Source of the DNA: Bacteroidota bacterium
Lineage (GTDB): Bacteria > Bacteroidota > Bacteroidia > Bacteroidales > Lentimicrobiaceae
Assembly (NCBI GenBank): GCA_023441805.1
Contig: JAEZNO010000001.1
Span: 1-64,000, forward strand
Direction of reading: 5' to 3'
DNA length: 64,000 nt
Positions within the stretch are counted from its first letter, which is position 1. Every line of letters starts with the position of its first letter. The position numbers and the translations under genes were made by a program. Below are positions 38,521 through 47,970 of this stretch, piece by piece. The notes beneath the pieces are model-generated. The model saw only the letters and a list, made by a program, of their open reading frames with translations, searched no databases and had not been told where the DNA came from.

Positions 38521-40392
38521 ATGAAAAGTAAATTGTCAGATTTTTTCTTTGTCGTTATAGCTGCTACTCTATTATTCACTCAAGCAGCTAAAGCCGGTGA
38601 CTGGCCGGGACATGCAATAATTGGTAATGGTCAATTTTGTGCCGTTTATTCTGAAGATCAACGAATAACTAAGGATGGCAGAAAAGGAATCAGGCATCTG
38701 TACATAGGTGATTACACTTGCGACTATTTAAATTCTGCCTATTTCAGGTTAATGAACCAGACACTGATGAAAAAACAGGACAGTGTGGTTCCTTACATGG
38801 AGAATTTTTATACTCCTGCAGCAAGACATTATTGGAGAAATAAACTGGTTTACACTTCTGCTGTCAGAGCAACTACTGATGGATTACTATTAAGGTTTGA
38901 ACCTGCGAAAGGAGCAGGTGTCCTTATAGCTGAACTTGTCATCAATGCTAATACCTCTGAGGAGATGATGCTCATGGGTTATGCAGTTAGACGGTTTATC
39001 ACTGATACTGCAATCGCCAATTATAAAAAACGCTCTGAGCCGATTGTAAGTATGAATTGGAATTCCGATAAATTCCTTTCGGTATCAGCTTCACAGTTAC
39101 CTGTTAACACAGATGTGATGAACAATATAGTTATGAAATTCAGGGTGGAAGAAGATGAACCGCTTACCATATTATTATCTGAGAAAGGTTTTTCAATTGA
39201 ACTTGTAAGTACACTATGGGAAAGCAGTGAACTGGTTTGGAGGGATTGGCTGGCAATTGGGGGACTTCCATTTCCTAACCCGGTAAATGATCAGGATAGC
39301 TTATATAATGATTACTACTCCCGAAACCTATATGCTGCATATTCATCAACACTACATGGTCAGGTACCTGCTGATGTTACAGGTCAATTTCTTACAAATG
39401 GAATGCCTCAGCTTTATCCAAGAGATGCATTGATGACTGCACGAAGCTTCCTGGAAGCCGGGTATAATCATTTAGCTGAAAAAATTATCAAATTCTGGGC
39501 TGATACTACCATCTCACACAAATCGCCCGGTGAATTCTATGCACGTTATGATGCATTCGGGAAGTCGACCGATGATGGGTCCGGTGCCCGATTTGATGAA
39601 CCTGAGTGGGACGGCGGTGCATATTTTATTATCACTAATTATGAGTATTTCAAACTAACAGGCAAATGGTTAGTTGAAGCTGAGCTATTGTATGAGTGTG
39701 CCAACTTTATCGTTCAAGCTATTGATTCAACAGGTTTATTGTACGAAGGGGGCATTGTTGAGTGGACGGGTTATCTCCCATCAACAAATATGATCTGTGC
39801 CTCAGCCTTAATGAAAGCTTCGGAAATTGCACGTATGAATGGCAGAAGGGATTTGGAGTCAAAATATGATAAAGCATTTAAAACAATGCAATCAGCCATG
39901 CCGGGGTTGTTCGATGAAACACGAAGATTATATACTGCACGAAGGTATTATAGTGTAAAAGGAGAAGATAATTTCAGCCTGACTGCAAAGAAAGATGAAC
40001 TGCTCTATTTATGGGATAACACTTCGGCATTTGGTGTTATATGGGGATATCCTGATCACGCTCTGATGCAGGAAACCTACGATTATGTGAAGAAAAATCT
40101 GAACGATAATGGAGGTGTAATGTATTTTGAAGCTCATGATGGCGGCCCATTGGAAGATTATGGTGATGACCTTTTCTTTTTCACCACAGCAGCCTGGGTA
40201 AAATATGCCGTCATTCAGAAAGATTACACTTTTGCCAAAAAGAGCCTCGACTGGGTAATTAACCAATCAAACATCTATGGTCTGATGCCGGAGAGAGTAA
40301 AAACCGACTATTCAGGTATTTCAGAAGCAAGTCCTTTAACCTGGGGGTGTGCGGAATTTGCGGGGGCTATCAGGAAGTTTGCGGAAAAATAG
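38521..40392 (+). CDS. Secreted six-hairpin glycosidase, GH15-like
   Basis: This 623-residue exported protein has a signal peptide ending near TQAAKAG. After an N-terminal beta domain (PGHAIIGNGQFCAVYSEDQR) comes an (alpha/alpha)6 barrel with PQLYPRDALMTARSFLEAGY, FDEPEWDGGAYFIITNYEYF, EGGIVEWTGYLPSTNM and a late EASPLTWGCAEFAGAI. These resemble the catalytic segments of GH15-type glucoamylases and related six-hairpin enzymes, where paired acidic residues serve as acid and base. The substrate is uncertain; an alpha-glucoside or trehalose-like sugar is possible. It is followed after 71 bases by a GH3 enzyme, so the two probably act on the same glycan. Confidence 0.72.
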   Translation: MKSKLSDFFFVVIAATLLFTQAAKAGDWPGHAIIGNGQFCAVYSEDQRITKDGRKGIRHLYIGDYTCDYLNSAYFRLMNQTLMKKQDSVVPYMENFYTPAARHYWRNKLVYTSAVRATTDGLLLRFEPAKGAGVLIAELVINANTSEEMMLMGYAVRRFITDTAIANYKKRSEPIVSMNWNSDKFLSVSASQLPVNTDVMNNIVMKFRVEEDEPLTILLSEKGFSIELVSTLWESSELVWRDWLAIGGLPFPNPVNDQDSLYNDYYSRNLYAAYSSTLHGQVPADVTGQFLTNGMPQLYPRDALMTARSFLEAGYNHLAEKIIKFWADTTISHKSPGEFYARYDAFGKSTDDGSGARFDEPEWDGGAYFIITNYEYFKLTGKWLVEAELLYECANFIVQAIDSTGLLYEGGIVEWTGYLPSTNMICASALMKASEIARMNGRRDLESKYDKAFKTMQSAMPGLFDETRRLYTARRYYSVKGEDNFSLTAKKDELLYLWDNTSAFGVIWGYPDHALMQETYDYVKKNLNDNGGVMYFEAHDGGPLEDYGDDLFFFTTAAWVKYAVIQKDYTFAKKSLDWVINQSNIYGLMPERVKTDYSGISEASPLTWGCAEFAGAIRKFAEK

Positions 40393-40424
40393 AGTATGTA
40401 ATTAAATAGATGCGATTTTAATAT

Positions 40425-40432
40425 TATATTTG
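40425..40432 (+). promoter_or_regulatory. Putative -7 box of the GH3 gene
   Basis: TATATTTG matches TAnnTTTG and ends 31 bases before the GH3 start codon. Confidence 0.5.
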
Positions 40433-40463
40433 GTATAAGTATCTGGCAAAAATTCTTTTCGAT

Positions 40464-42986
40464 ATGAGAACTTTTCCTTTGATTTTATTAACAGGTCTGG
40501 CTATAACTATTGGTTTTAGCTGCAAAAGGAGTCCTGTTTATCTTGACAGGAATGCCTCAATAGAAGAGCGTGTGGAAGATCTCCTCAAACGAATGACGCT
40601 CGATGAGAAAATCGATCAGTTGGTAGGAGATTCTGTCACCGGTTTTGACTCTAAACCAAATGAGAGACTGGGTATTCCGTTATTCAAAATGACTGACGGT
40701 CCATTGGGTGTCAGGTATGGAAATGCTACTGCGTTTCCTTCGGGAATTTCATTAGCTGCAACGTGGGATACGGCTCTGGCAGCAAAATACGGTGAAGCCC
40801 TGGCTAAAGAAACATTGGCTAAAGGGAAAAACTTAATACTGGGACCTTGTGTCAATATTCACAGACTACCTATTGGGGGTCGAAATTTTGAGAGTTTTGG
40901 AGAAGATCCATGGCTCGCCTCAAGAATGGCAGTCAATTATATTAAAGCAGTACAAGCTAATGGAGTAATTGCCTGTATAAAGCATTTTGCCTTAAACAAT
41001 CAGGAATGGCGACGTACTGAAGTAGATGTTCAGGTTGATGAACGTGCAATGCGCGAAATTTACCTTCCTGCATTTGAAGCTGCTGTAAAAGAGGCAAATG
41101 TTTATACCGTTATGTCAGCTTACAACAAAGTAAACGGATGGTGGTGCAGCGAAAATGATGTTCTTCTGAATAAAATCCTTAAAGACGAATGGGGATTTAA
41201 AGGAATCGTCATCTCGGATTGGGTTTCAACACATAATACAGCCAATGCTGCAAATAACGGGCTTGATATGGAAATGCCATATGCAGAGATATGGACGCAC
41301 GAAAAGTTAAAAGCTGCAATTAAAGCTGGTGAGGTGTCTGAGGAAACAATTAATGAAAAAGTCAGACGAATATTAAGGTTGAAGTTTGAAGCAGGACTTT
41401 TTGATCAGGATAAAAATACACCAGAACCTGATACCTCTGTTTTACACTCTGTAGAGCATAAGAAACTGGCTGAGGAAATTGCAATAAACAGTATGGTGCT
41501 GCTAAAGAATGAGAAAAATATACTGCCTTTGGATCTCAACAAAATCAAGAAGGTAGCAGTAATTGGTCCGTTAGCTAAAAATGCTCCTACCGGTGGCGGT
41601 GGAAGTTCACATGTTACACCATATTACAAAGTGAATCCATACGATGGCATATTGAATTATGTGGGCGACAAAGCCGAAGTATTGTATGCACCGGGTTCAG
41701 TTATAACATTCACTCCGGTTATCCCGATACCTCAAAAGTATTTTATGTCATCGGGCAAACCGGGATTAATTGCAGAGTTCTATAACAACAAAAACCTTGA
41801 AGGCCCAATAATCAATTCGCGCAGGGATTCAATTATTGATTTCAATTTTGGTGATCAGCCACCTGCAAATAAGATCGGCAAGGATAACTATTCAATAAGG
41901 TGGCAGGGATATCTGACACCACCACAGTCAAGGAAATATACTTTCTATACTTCAAGCGACGATGGTGTAAGGTTGTACATTGATAACAAGCTGCTTATCA
42001 ACAATTGGACAGATCATGGAACAATAATCGATTCAGCTGAGATTGAGCTTACTGCCGGTAGATCTTATGCGGTGAGACTAGAATACTTTGAAAATGGCGG
42101 ATCGGAAGTAATTCAGTTGGGATGGGATTACAAAGAACCCATCAAAAGTAATGAACTTCTGGCTTCAGCAGTTAATGCTGCAAAAGAGGCTGATGTCGCC
42201 TTGTTATTTGTTGGTACAACTGATTATCTTGAATCGGAGGGTCTTGATCGTCCGGGACGCATGAATCTGATTGCCGGACAAAGTGAATTGATTAATGCAG
42301 TTGCTACTGCTAATCCAAACACTGTTGTAATAATGTATAGCGGAACACCGGTACTTACTGACGGATGGTTAAATAAAGTGAATGCAATGGTACAGGCATT
42401 TTTTCCGGGACAGGAAGGTGGAAATGCAATTGCGAAGCTGTTATTTGGTGAAGCCAACTTCTCAGGTAAGCTACCTTTCTCATATTATTCATCGTATGAT
42501 CAAAGTCCGGCATTTGATGGCTATATGAATCCATCCTTAGTAGCAGAATATAAAGAGGGCATCTATGTCGGATACCGCTGGCTGGATAAACATAAACTTA
42601 AACCTGCATTTCCGTTTGGGCACGGTCTTTCCTATACAACATTCGAGTATAGCGACCAGAGTATTAATGTAACCGCTGATTATAATATTGAATTAACTAT
42701 TAATGTGAAGAACACCGGCAAAAGGGAAGGTAGTGAAGTAGTGATGGTTTATATGAGACCACAGTTACCAAAAGTTGATCGATCTGTTAAGGAGTTAAAG
42801 GGATTTGCCAAAGTAACCCTTAAACCGGGTGAGGAAAAGAGTGTTACACTGAAATTCGACAAGCGTTCATTCAGCAGGTACGATAGTGCTAGGAAAGAGT
42901 GGGTTATTGATCCTGGCGAGTATTCATTAAGTACTGCCGGAACGTTAGATGATCATATTGGAGAATTTACCTTACCACTTAAGTAG
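40464..42986 (+). CDS. GH3 beta-glucosidase lipoprotein with PA14 insertion
   Basis: This 840-residue glycoside hydrolase removes terminal beta-linked sugars from the non-reducing end. The lipobox ending in GFSC gives a lipidated N-terminus. The GH3 barrel includes KMTDGPLGVRYG, KHFALNNQEWRRTEVDV and the nucleophile Asp in GIVISDWVSTH. A PA14 carbohydrate-binding insert lies at about residues 430-555 (YTFYTSSDDGVRLYIDNKLL). The second sandwich domain has the acid/base region LESEGLDRPGRMNL, and the C-terminus is fibronectin III-like (KELKGFAKVTLKPGEEKSVT). The PA14 position is the one known in plant-polysaccharide-degrading GH3 enzymes. Its 3' end overlaps the convergent ATPase gene by 8 bases. 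Confidence 0.94.
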   Translation: MRTFPLILLTGLAITIGFSCKRSPVYLDRNASIEERVEDLLKRMTLDEKIDQLVGDSVTGFDSKPNERLGIPLFKMTDGPLGVRYGNATAFPSGISLAATWDTALAAKYGEALAKETLAKGKNLILGPCVNIHRLPIGGRNFESFGEDPWLASRMAVNYIKAVQANGVIACIKHFALNNQEWRRTEVDVQVDERAMREIYLPAFEAAVKEANVYTVMSAYNKVNGWWCSENDVLLNKILKDEWGFKGIVISDWVSTHNTANAANNGLDMEMPYAEIWTHEKLKAAIKAGEVSEETINEKVRRILRLKFEAGLFDQDKNTPEPDTSVLHSVEHKKLAEEIAINSMVLLKNEKNILPLDLNKIKKVAVIGPLAKNAPTGGGGSSHVTPYYKVNPYDGILNYVGDKAEVLYAPGSVITFTPVIPIPQKYFMSSGKPGLIAEFYNNKNLEGPIINSRRDSIIDFNFGDQPPANKIGKDNYSIRWQGYLTPPQSRKYTFYTSSDDGVRLYIDNKLLINNWTDHGTIIDSAEIELTAGRSYAVRLEYFENGGSEVIQLGWDYKEPIKSNELLASAVNAAKEADVALLFVGTTDYLESEGLDRPGRMNLIAGQSELINAVATANPNTVVIMYSGTPVLTDGWLNKVNAMVQAFFPGQEGGNAIAKLLFGEANFSGKLPFSYYSSYDQSPAFDGYMNPSLVAEYKEGIYVGYRWLDKHKLKPAFPFGHGLSYTTFEYSDQSINVTADYNIELTINVKNTGKREGSEVVMVYMRPQLPKVDRSVKELKGFAKVTLKPGEEKSVTLKFDKRSFSRYDSARKEWVIDPGEYSLSTAGTLDDHIGEFTLPLK

Positions 42987-44103
42987 GCAATAAGAATTCT
43001 TCAAAGTTTCCGTAATTAATCACTCTAAAATCAGCATCATAGTTGTTACTAAAAATCTTTGGGGCCCTGACCGCAATGTCAGGGTTCCATTTAAATTCAA
43101 ATGCAGTAATCTTACCGTTTGATTCTTCAATGTAGTCGATCTCTTTTTGTTCTTTAGTCCTCCAGAACCAGGAGTTTACCCACTCACCTGAATAGTTTAA
43201 TTTCTTAATTCTTTCCGACACTAAAAAGTTTTCCCACAAAGCACCTATGTCAGTTCTTGTTTCAAACAAATTAAAATTTGCCAGGAGTGCATTCCGTATC
43301 CCGTTGTCATAGAAATAGATTTTTCTACTGTTCTTTAACTCATTTCTAAGGTTCCGGCTAAAGGAAGTCAAACGGAAAATCACGTACGCCTGTTCAAGGA
43401 CATTCAGATACTTTTCTACAGTCTTTGAGTCTAAGCCGGCTAACTGTCCGAGTTCATTGTATGAAACTTGTGAACCCAATTGTAGTGCCAGTGCCTGTAG
43501 TAATCTTATTAGTCTTTCAGGCTTATGTATTAATTCCCATGAAAGCACGTCTTTATACAGGTAACTTTCAGATAATTGCTTCAAGACTTCTATTTCTTGT
43601 CCATAATTATTTATTACATCAGGGTAATATCCATAAACCAGTCTGTGTTTTAATAAACGTTTTTCTTCAAGCAGACCATGATATTCAACCATTTCACCGA
43701 ACGATAATGGGAACATTTTATACTCCCATTTTCTACCTGTAAGTGGTTCATTTACACTATTTGCTAATTCAAATGAGGAACTGCCGGTTGCAATTATTTG
43801 AACATCAGGTAACGAATCAAAAATAATTTTAAGTTTAAGCCCTATGTGATTGATTCGTTGCGCTTCATCAATTATCAATATTCTTTTATTGCCTAAAATT
43901 GCTTTGATTCTACTTGAGGTAATTTCTGTGAAAAGGCTCTGAACATCAGGTTCATCACCATTTAACCACAATGTATCCTTATTTCCGTTGAATAGATTTT
44001 TGAGGAGTGTAGTCTTGCCCACTTGTCTGGGGCCCATTAAGACAATAGCCTTTCCTTTAAAAAGCCTTGATTCAATTTTGGATGTGAGAAATCTGTCTAC
44101 CAT
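42979..44103 (-). CDS. AAA_14/DUF4143 ATPase with PD-(D/E)xK-like C-terminus
   Basis: This 374-residue P-loop ATPase has Walker A GPRQVGKTTLL, Walker B ILIIDEAQ and sensor IATGSSSFEL. A winged-helix-like middle (YNELGQLAGLDSKTVEKYLN) and the DUF4143 C-terminus follow, where EIDYIEES and TAFEFKWN fit a PD-(D/E)xK nuclease-like core. The family is common in bacteria and archaea, often as mobile or accessory genes; its function is unknown, with roles in defence or DNA transactions often suggested. The upstream region holds an unusual set of palindromes that overlap the promoter, implying tight self-control. It stands alone between convergent GH3 and co-directional dnaG. Confidence 0.9.
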   Translation of the reverse strand: MVDRFLTSKIESRLFKGKAIVLMGPRQVGKTTLLKNLFNGNKDTLWLNGDEPDVQSLFTEITSSRIKAILGNKRILIIDEAQRINHIGLKLKIIFDSLPDVQIIATGSSSFELANSVNEPLTGRKWEYKMFPLSFGEMVEYHGLLEEKRLLKHRLVYGYYPDVINNYGQEIEVLKQLSESYLYKDVLSWELIHKPERLIRLLQALALQLGSQVSYNELGQLAGLDSKTVEKYLNVLEQAYVIFRLTSFSRNLRNELKNSRKIYFYDNGIRNALLANFNLFETRTDIGALWENFLVSERIKKLNYSGEWVNSWFWRTKEQKEIDYIEESNGKITAFEFKWNPDIAVRAPKIFSNNYDADFRVINYGNFEEFLLPT

Positions 44104-44118
44104 AGCAAACTATTTTAG

Positions 44119-44126
44119 CAAATATA
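44119..44126 (-). promoter_or_regulatory. -7 box of the DUF4143 ATPase gene
   Basis: The minus strand reads TATATTTG, a TAnnTTTG match, 15 bases before the start codon. The first palindrome begins two bases upstream of it, so a bound repressor would cover the -33 region. Confidence 0.55.
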
Positions 44127-44128
44127 AT

Positions 44129-44189
44129 ACTTTTTCGGAATATATTCCGAAAAAGTTATAACTTTTACGGATTTCATTCCGAAAAAGTT
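44129..44189. promoter_or_regulatory. Tandem palindromic operator upstream of the DUF4143 ATPase
   Basis: Positions 44129-44156 form a perfect 28-bp palindrome, with half-site ACTTTTTCGGAATA. Positions 44160-44189 form a second, imperfect palindrome built from the same half-site. The centres are 32 bp apart, and the two inner half-sites make a third palindrome between them, so four alternating half-sites are spaced about 16 bp. Cooperative binding by a dimer, perhaps the ATPase itself or its winged-helix part, is inferred. Confidence 0.8.
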
Positions 44190-44248
44190 GAATTGCAATA
44201 GTGAAACTTTTAAGATCAAGCGGATGATCTTAAAAGAAAGTGAAAGAT

Positions 44249-46198
44249 CTAATTATTCAGTACTCTTCCCAGTCTATTGCTGATTCCATTTCTTGCTTTA
44301 AGCAAGAAGAGATTCCGTGACATTAAATCAGCATACTCCTCTGAGTCCGGTGGGAGTTCTTTTAACTCATTCTGAGTCTTTGTGATTAGAATTGAAAGAC
44401 GTCGATGTAACAATGACAGGACTGCTTTAAGAGATGTATCCTGAAGATGATCCTCTTCGAGTGGAACACTGATACGGAAGTTTCCCCAATTAGGGCTTAG
44501 TTCATAACGGGGGGTAATTATGTTTATGGCAGTTGTAGCGATTTGCTGATCGGAATGGGTAAAGAAATCTTTATCAGATGGAATTTGGTTATTATCAGTA
44601 CCTACGGCATAAGCTTCAAAGATTGCCTGAAAGACCGGATCATCAAAAGCTACCTGATTTGCTCTTAAATCATTGCAGATAAGCTGTGCTATGGTCATAG
44701 GTTCAGTTTTCTGTGATGAATGGTGATAATAATTAATAGTTCTATCACCGTACAACAGCAGAAGCCTGATAACATCGAGTTCCTGAGCACTACAATCATC
44801 CTGTTTTATTGTTGGCTCTGGTTCAATGGAAATCAGTGATGGTTCAATCGATTCAACTATTTCCTGCTCTTCAGGTGTGCTGCGTGATTTAATGAATTTC
44901 TTCCTAAGGACTTTATTCAGTTCATTAACTAGTGTCGCCTCAGCAATATTCATTATTGAAGCACATTCCTTAATATAGAGTGATCGGGTTATTGCATCAC
45001 TTACCAGGCTAATGCTCTCAATAATTTCGTGTATTAGTGAAGCTTTCTTTATAGGATCATTATTCGATTCAGCTAAGAGCAGTCGGGCCTTAAATGCAAT
45101 AAAGTCATCGGCAGAAGTAGCAATAAATGCCTCAACATCTGATGAACGATGTTTGCGGGCATACGAATCAGGGTCTTCACCATCAGGGAATAGTACAATG
45201 CGTACATTCATTCCCTGCTCGAGAATCATATCGATTCCCCGGAAAGAAGCTTTAATACCGGCAGGGTCACCATCATAGAGAATGGTGATATTTTTGGTGA
45301 ATTTGCTTATCAGCTTTATCTGATCATTCGTAAGCGAAGTACCTGATGAAGCAACCACATTCTCTATACCTGCCTGATGAAGTGAAATCACATCAGTATA
45401 ACCTTCAACCAGAAAGCAATTATCTTTAGCGACTATTGCTGAACGTGCAAAGTAAATCCCGTAAAGGCTCTTCGATTTATTATATATTTCCGATTCGGGT
45501 GAATTAACGTACTTTGGTTTTGTCTTATCTGATGTCAGGATTCTTCCACCAAACCCAATTACCTTTCCGGTTAAATTATGGATAGGAAAGATTACTCTCT
45601 CACGAAATCTGTCGTAAAGCTTTCCATCCTTGTCAAGACTTAAACCTGAGCTTACAAGTAATTCATCCTTATATCCGTGTGATCGTGCATTTTTAGTAAA
45701 TCCATCCCATTTAGTAGTAGAGTAACCTAACTGGAATTTCTGAATGATATCCTCTCGGAATCCACGCTCCAGAAAATAAGTGTGTCCTATTGCTTTTCCT
45801 TCTTCAGTATTCAGCATAACGTTAGTAAAGTACTCTCGTGCGAAGGAATGGATATTGAAGAGACTCTCTCGTTCAGTATCAGCTAACTTTTCTTCAGGAG
45901 TAAGCTCATGCTCTTCGATCTCGATATTATATTTGTTTGCCAGGTATTTCAGAGCTTCCGGATACGAGTATTTTTCGTGCTCCATTATAAAGTTTACTGA
46001 ATTACCTGCCTTGCCGCAACCGAAACACTTATAAATTCCTTTAGACGGTGAAACTGTAAATGAGGGGGTTTTCTCGTTATGAAAAGGACATAATCCAAGC
46101 AGGTTGACACCACGCTTCTTAAGATGGACAAAATCACCCACCACTTGCTCTATTTGAGCAGCCTCAAGTATGTCGCGAATGGTATCTTTGGATATCAA
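44249..46198 (-). CDS. dnaG: DNA primase
   Basis: This 649-residue replicative primase synthesises RNA primers at the fork. The N-terminal CHC2 zinc finger is intact (CPFHNEKTPSF, then YKCFGCGKAGN). The RNA polymerase domain includes ERGFREDIIQKFQLGYS and RFRERVIFPIHNLTGKVIGF. The TOPRIM core shows FLVEGYTDVISLHQAG and ILYDGDPAGIKAS with the metal-binding acidic residues. The C-terminal helicase-interaction part is more divergent, as expected. Its ATG overlaps the stop of the upstream radical SAM gene by four bases, so it is translated as the second gene of that unit. The usual rpoD neighbour is absent. Confidence 0.97.
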   Translation of the reverse strand: MISKDTIRDILEAAQIEQVVGDFVHLKKRGVNLLGLCPFHNEKTPSFTVSPSKGIYKCFGCGKAGNSVNFIMEHEKYSYPEALKYLANKYNIEIEEHELTPEEKLADTERESLFNIHSFAREYFTNVMLNTEEGKAIGHTYFLERGFREDIIQKFQLGYSTTKWDGFTKNARSHGYKDELLVSSGLSLDKDGKLYDRFRERVIFPIHNLTGKVIGFGGRILTSDKTKPKYVNSPESEIYNKSKSLYGIYFARSAIVAKDNCFLVEGYTDVISLHQAGIENVVASSGTSLTNDQIKLISKFTKNITILYDGDPAGIKASFRGIDMILEQGMNVRIVLFPDGEDPDSYARKHRSSDVEAFIATSADDFIAFKARLLLAESNNDPIKKASLIHEIIESISLVSDAITRSLYIKECASIMNIAEATLVNELNKVLRKKFIKSRSTPEEQEIVESIEPSLISIEPEPTIKQDDCSAQELDVIRLLLLYGDRTINYYHHSSQKTEPMTIAQLICNDLRANQVAFDDPVFQAIFEAYAVGTDNNQIPSDKDFFTHSDQQIATTAINIITPRYELSPNWGNFRISVPLEEDHLQDTSLKAVLSLLHRRLSILITKTQNELKELPPDSEEYADLMSRNLFLLKARNGISNRLGRVLNN

Positions 46199-47958
46199 AT
46201 TGTAGAGTTTATGGTTTCAAAATTAATTGAAATCGACTGATTATTTCCAGCTTCACGTGTATTATTATTGAGGCAATCGAAGAAGAAAATTGAGCCAACG
46301 TCCCTCAATGGTCCATCATACAAGCTGATTATCTTAGCATTGTGCTTAAGAATAAATTCCTCTATCTCCTGACCGCAAGGGTGGTATTTAAGATTTCCGT
46401 TGATGATTACTGTGTCATTATGAATACCACAACAACCGGGAAAGAAACCATGATTCTGTCCTTTTAACAACACATGTTTGGGATCAACGAATAACACACT
46501 ACATCCTTTGTCGACAAGTACCTTTTCGATGCCTTTATCTGAAGTAATATGAGTGGTATCGTTTAAGGGTAACAAGTTGCAACGCGTATAACCCTGATTC
46601 ACGTGAATCTTTTCTTTATCCCTGAAGGTTTCCAGTATAACCGGATCAGTGAATTTAAGATTGTGAATAATATAGCTTTTGGTTACTACTGCATTATAGA
46701 TAGCTGTCTCAGGATACTTTCTGCCGGGTGTAGCACTACCCTCGAGCACTTCATACCCTGAATTTTGCAATCGAATCTTTATATTTTCATTGAGATGTGG
46801 GGCTATAACGATTTGCTTTTCCCCTGCACACATAAAAATGTCAGGATGACTTGCTATTGATTTATAGGTACAAAGCTGGTCTTCGATAAAGAAAACTTGC
46901 CCCATATTTTTTAACTTGTTCTTGGACGGTAAAGGAATCCGTTTATCCGCAATGATAATAGGCTTCGGGGATTGACTTTCTTCCCTGCTTATGTACTCAA
47001 CTTTGTGGAAGTGATTTTCGAGGAGTGACTTATTTGAGCCATTAAAGCCAATGGCACCATGAAGCTCTTCGTTTAGGAGGTTAATTTTTAAATGAGTAAC
47101 CTCATTACCCGGTTGTTGAGCTTCAATCAATTTGGCAAACTTTCTCCTCCACATCTCAGTTTCGGCTAATTGTCTGTAATTAGGGTGGTATGGTCCTGCC
47201 AACATCTCACCTCCTGAGATTAATTCCTCCGATGGATGTAATCCCACCCTGATTACCTTAACACCAGATTGTCTAAAAACCTCCAGCAGAGTAGCCGTCA
47301 GATTAATTGATTCCTCTAGTGTTTGGGGCATGTAAAGTCCTTTTGCCCATAGATCAGCCAGTTTGGTATGTTTAATTACCAAGGTTGGATAAATGCGTGT
47401 ATTGGAGGCTCCAAGTTCTATTATCTTCTTTGCCGTATTTATTGATTTCTCGGGAGTATCACCCGGTAAACCGGTCATCATTTGCAGACCTAAGGTGAAT
47501 CCTCTTTCCTTTATGAGTCTGGCAGCATTTCCAATTTCTGCAACACTATGGCCTCTGCCAGCTTGTTTAAGTACATCATCATCAAGAGACTGCGCTCCGA
47601 GTTCAACGGTTGTGACTCCATACTCCTTCAATAGGTTAAGAGCTGCGATATCAATATAATCTGGACGTGTACTAAGTCGTATTCCATGTATATCTCCTGA
47701 ACTCAAATATTTATATGCGATAGACAGATAACTCCTCTGAAGCGAATACTCAATACCGGTGAAATTGCCTCCAAAGAAACCAATCTCTATATGGGAAATA
47801 TCTTTAGGAATAGTGCTCAACCTTTCTTCAATAATCTGTTCAGTTTCAGCTAACCCGGGCTGTTCGGCACATCCGGAAATTGAATTTTGGTTACAAAACA
47901 CACATCTGTTGGGACAAGCGAGTTCGGGTACAAAAACAGGAATTGTATAATACTTCAT
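46195..47958 (-). CDS. Radical SAM protein with pentein (GME-fold, DUF6873-like) C-terminal domain
   Basis: This 587-residue two-domain protein has an Elp3/YhcC-like radical SAM domain at residues 1-300: the Fe-S cluster motif CPNRCVFC (Cys15, Cys19, Cys22), the glycine-rich EIGFFGGNFTGI, and TVELGAQSLDDDVLKQAGRG. Residues about 335-560 are a second domain that resembles the guanidino-group-modifying (pentein) fold of DUF6873, with KYPETAIYNAVV, VNQGYTRCNLLPL, ITSDKGIEKVL, and GFFPGCCGIHNDTVIINGNL, whose Cys509-Cys510 could be catalytic. I start at MKYYTIP, right after a -7 box. Function is unknown. The domain call for the C-terminus is from memory and needs a profile search. Confidence 0.75.
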   Translation of the reverse strand: MKYYTIPVFVPELACPNRCVFCNQNSISGCAEQPGLAETEQIIEERLSTIPKDISHIEIGFFGGNFTGIEYSLQRSYLSIAYKYLSSGDIHGIRLSTRPDYIDIAALNLLKEYGVTTVELGAQSLDDDVLKQAGRGHSVAEIGNAARLIKERGFTLGLQMMTGLPGDTPEKSINTAKKIIELGASNTRIYPTLVIKHTKLADLWAKGLYMPQTLEESINLTATLLEVFRQSGVKVIRVGLHPSEELISGGEMLAGPYHPNYRQLAETEMWRRKFAKLIEAQQPGNEVTHLKINLLNEELHGAIGFNGSNKSLLENHFHKVEYISREESQSPKPIIIADKRIPLPSKNKLKNMGQVFFIEDQLCTYKSIASHPDIFMCAGEKQIVIAPHLNENIKIRLQNSGYEVLEGSATPGRKYPETAIYNAVVTKSYIIHNLKFTDPVILETFRDKEKIHVNQGYTRCNLLPLNDTTHITSDKGIEKVLVDKGCSVLFVDPKHVLLKGQNHGFFPGCCGIHNDTVIINGNLKYHPCGQEIEEFILKHNAKIISLYDGPLRDVGSIFFFDCLNNNTREAGNNQSISINFETINSTI

Positions 47959-47962
47959 GCAG

Positions 47963-47970
47963 CAAAGATA
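47963..47970 (-). promoter_or_regulatory. -7 box almost touching the radical SAM start codon
   Basis: The minus strand reads TATCTTTG, then four bases (CTGC), then ATG. With normal -7 spacing the transcript would start at or within a few bases of the ATG, so the message may be leaderless. Confidence 0.5.

Noticed and set aside
42979..44189. Defence island around the DUF4143 ATPase
   Set aside because: Neighbours are a glycosidase and dnaG; no restriction, nuclease or integrase genes accompany it.
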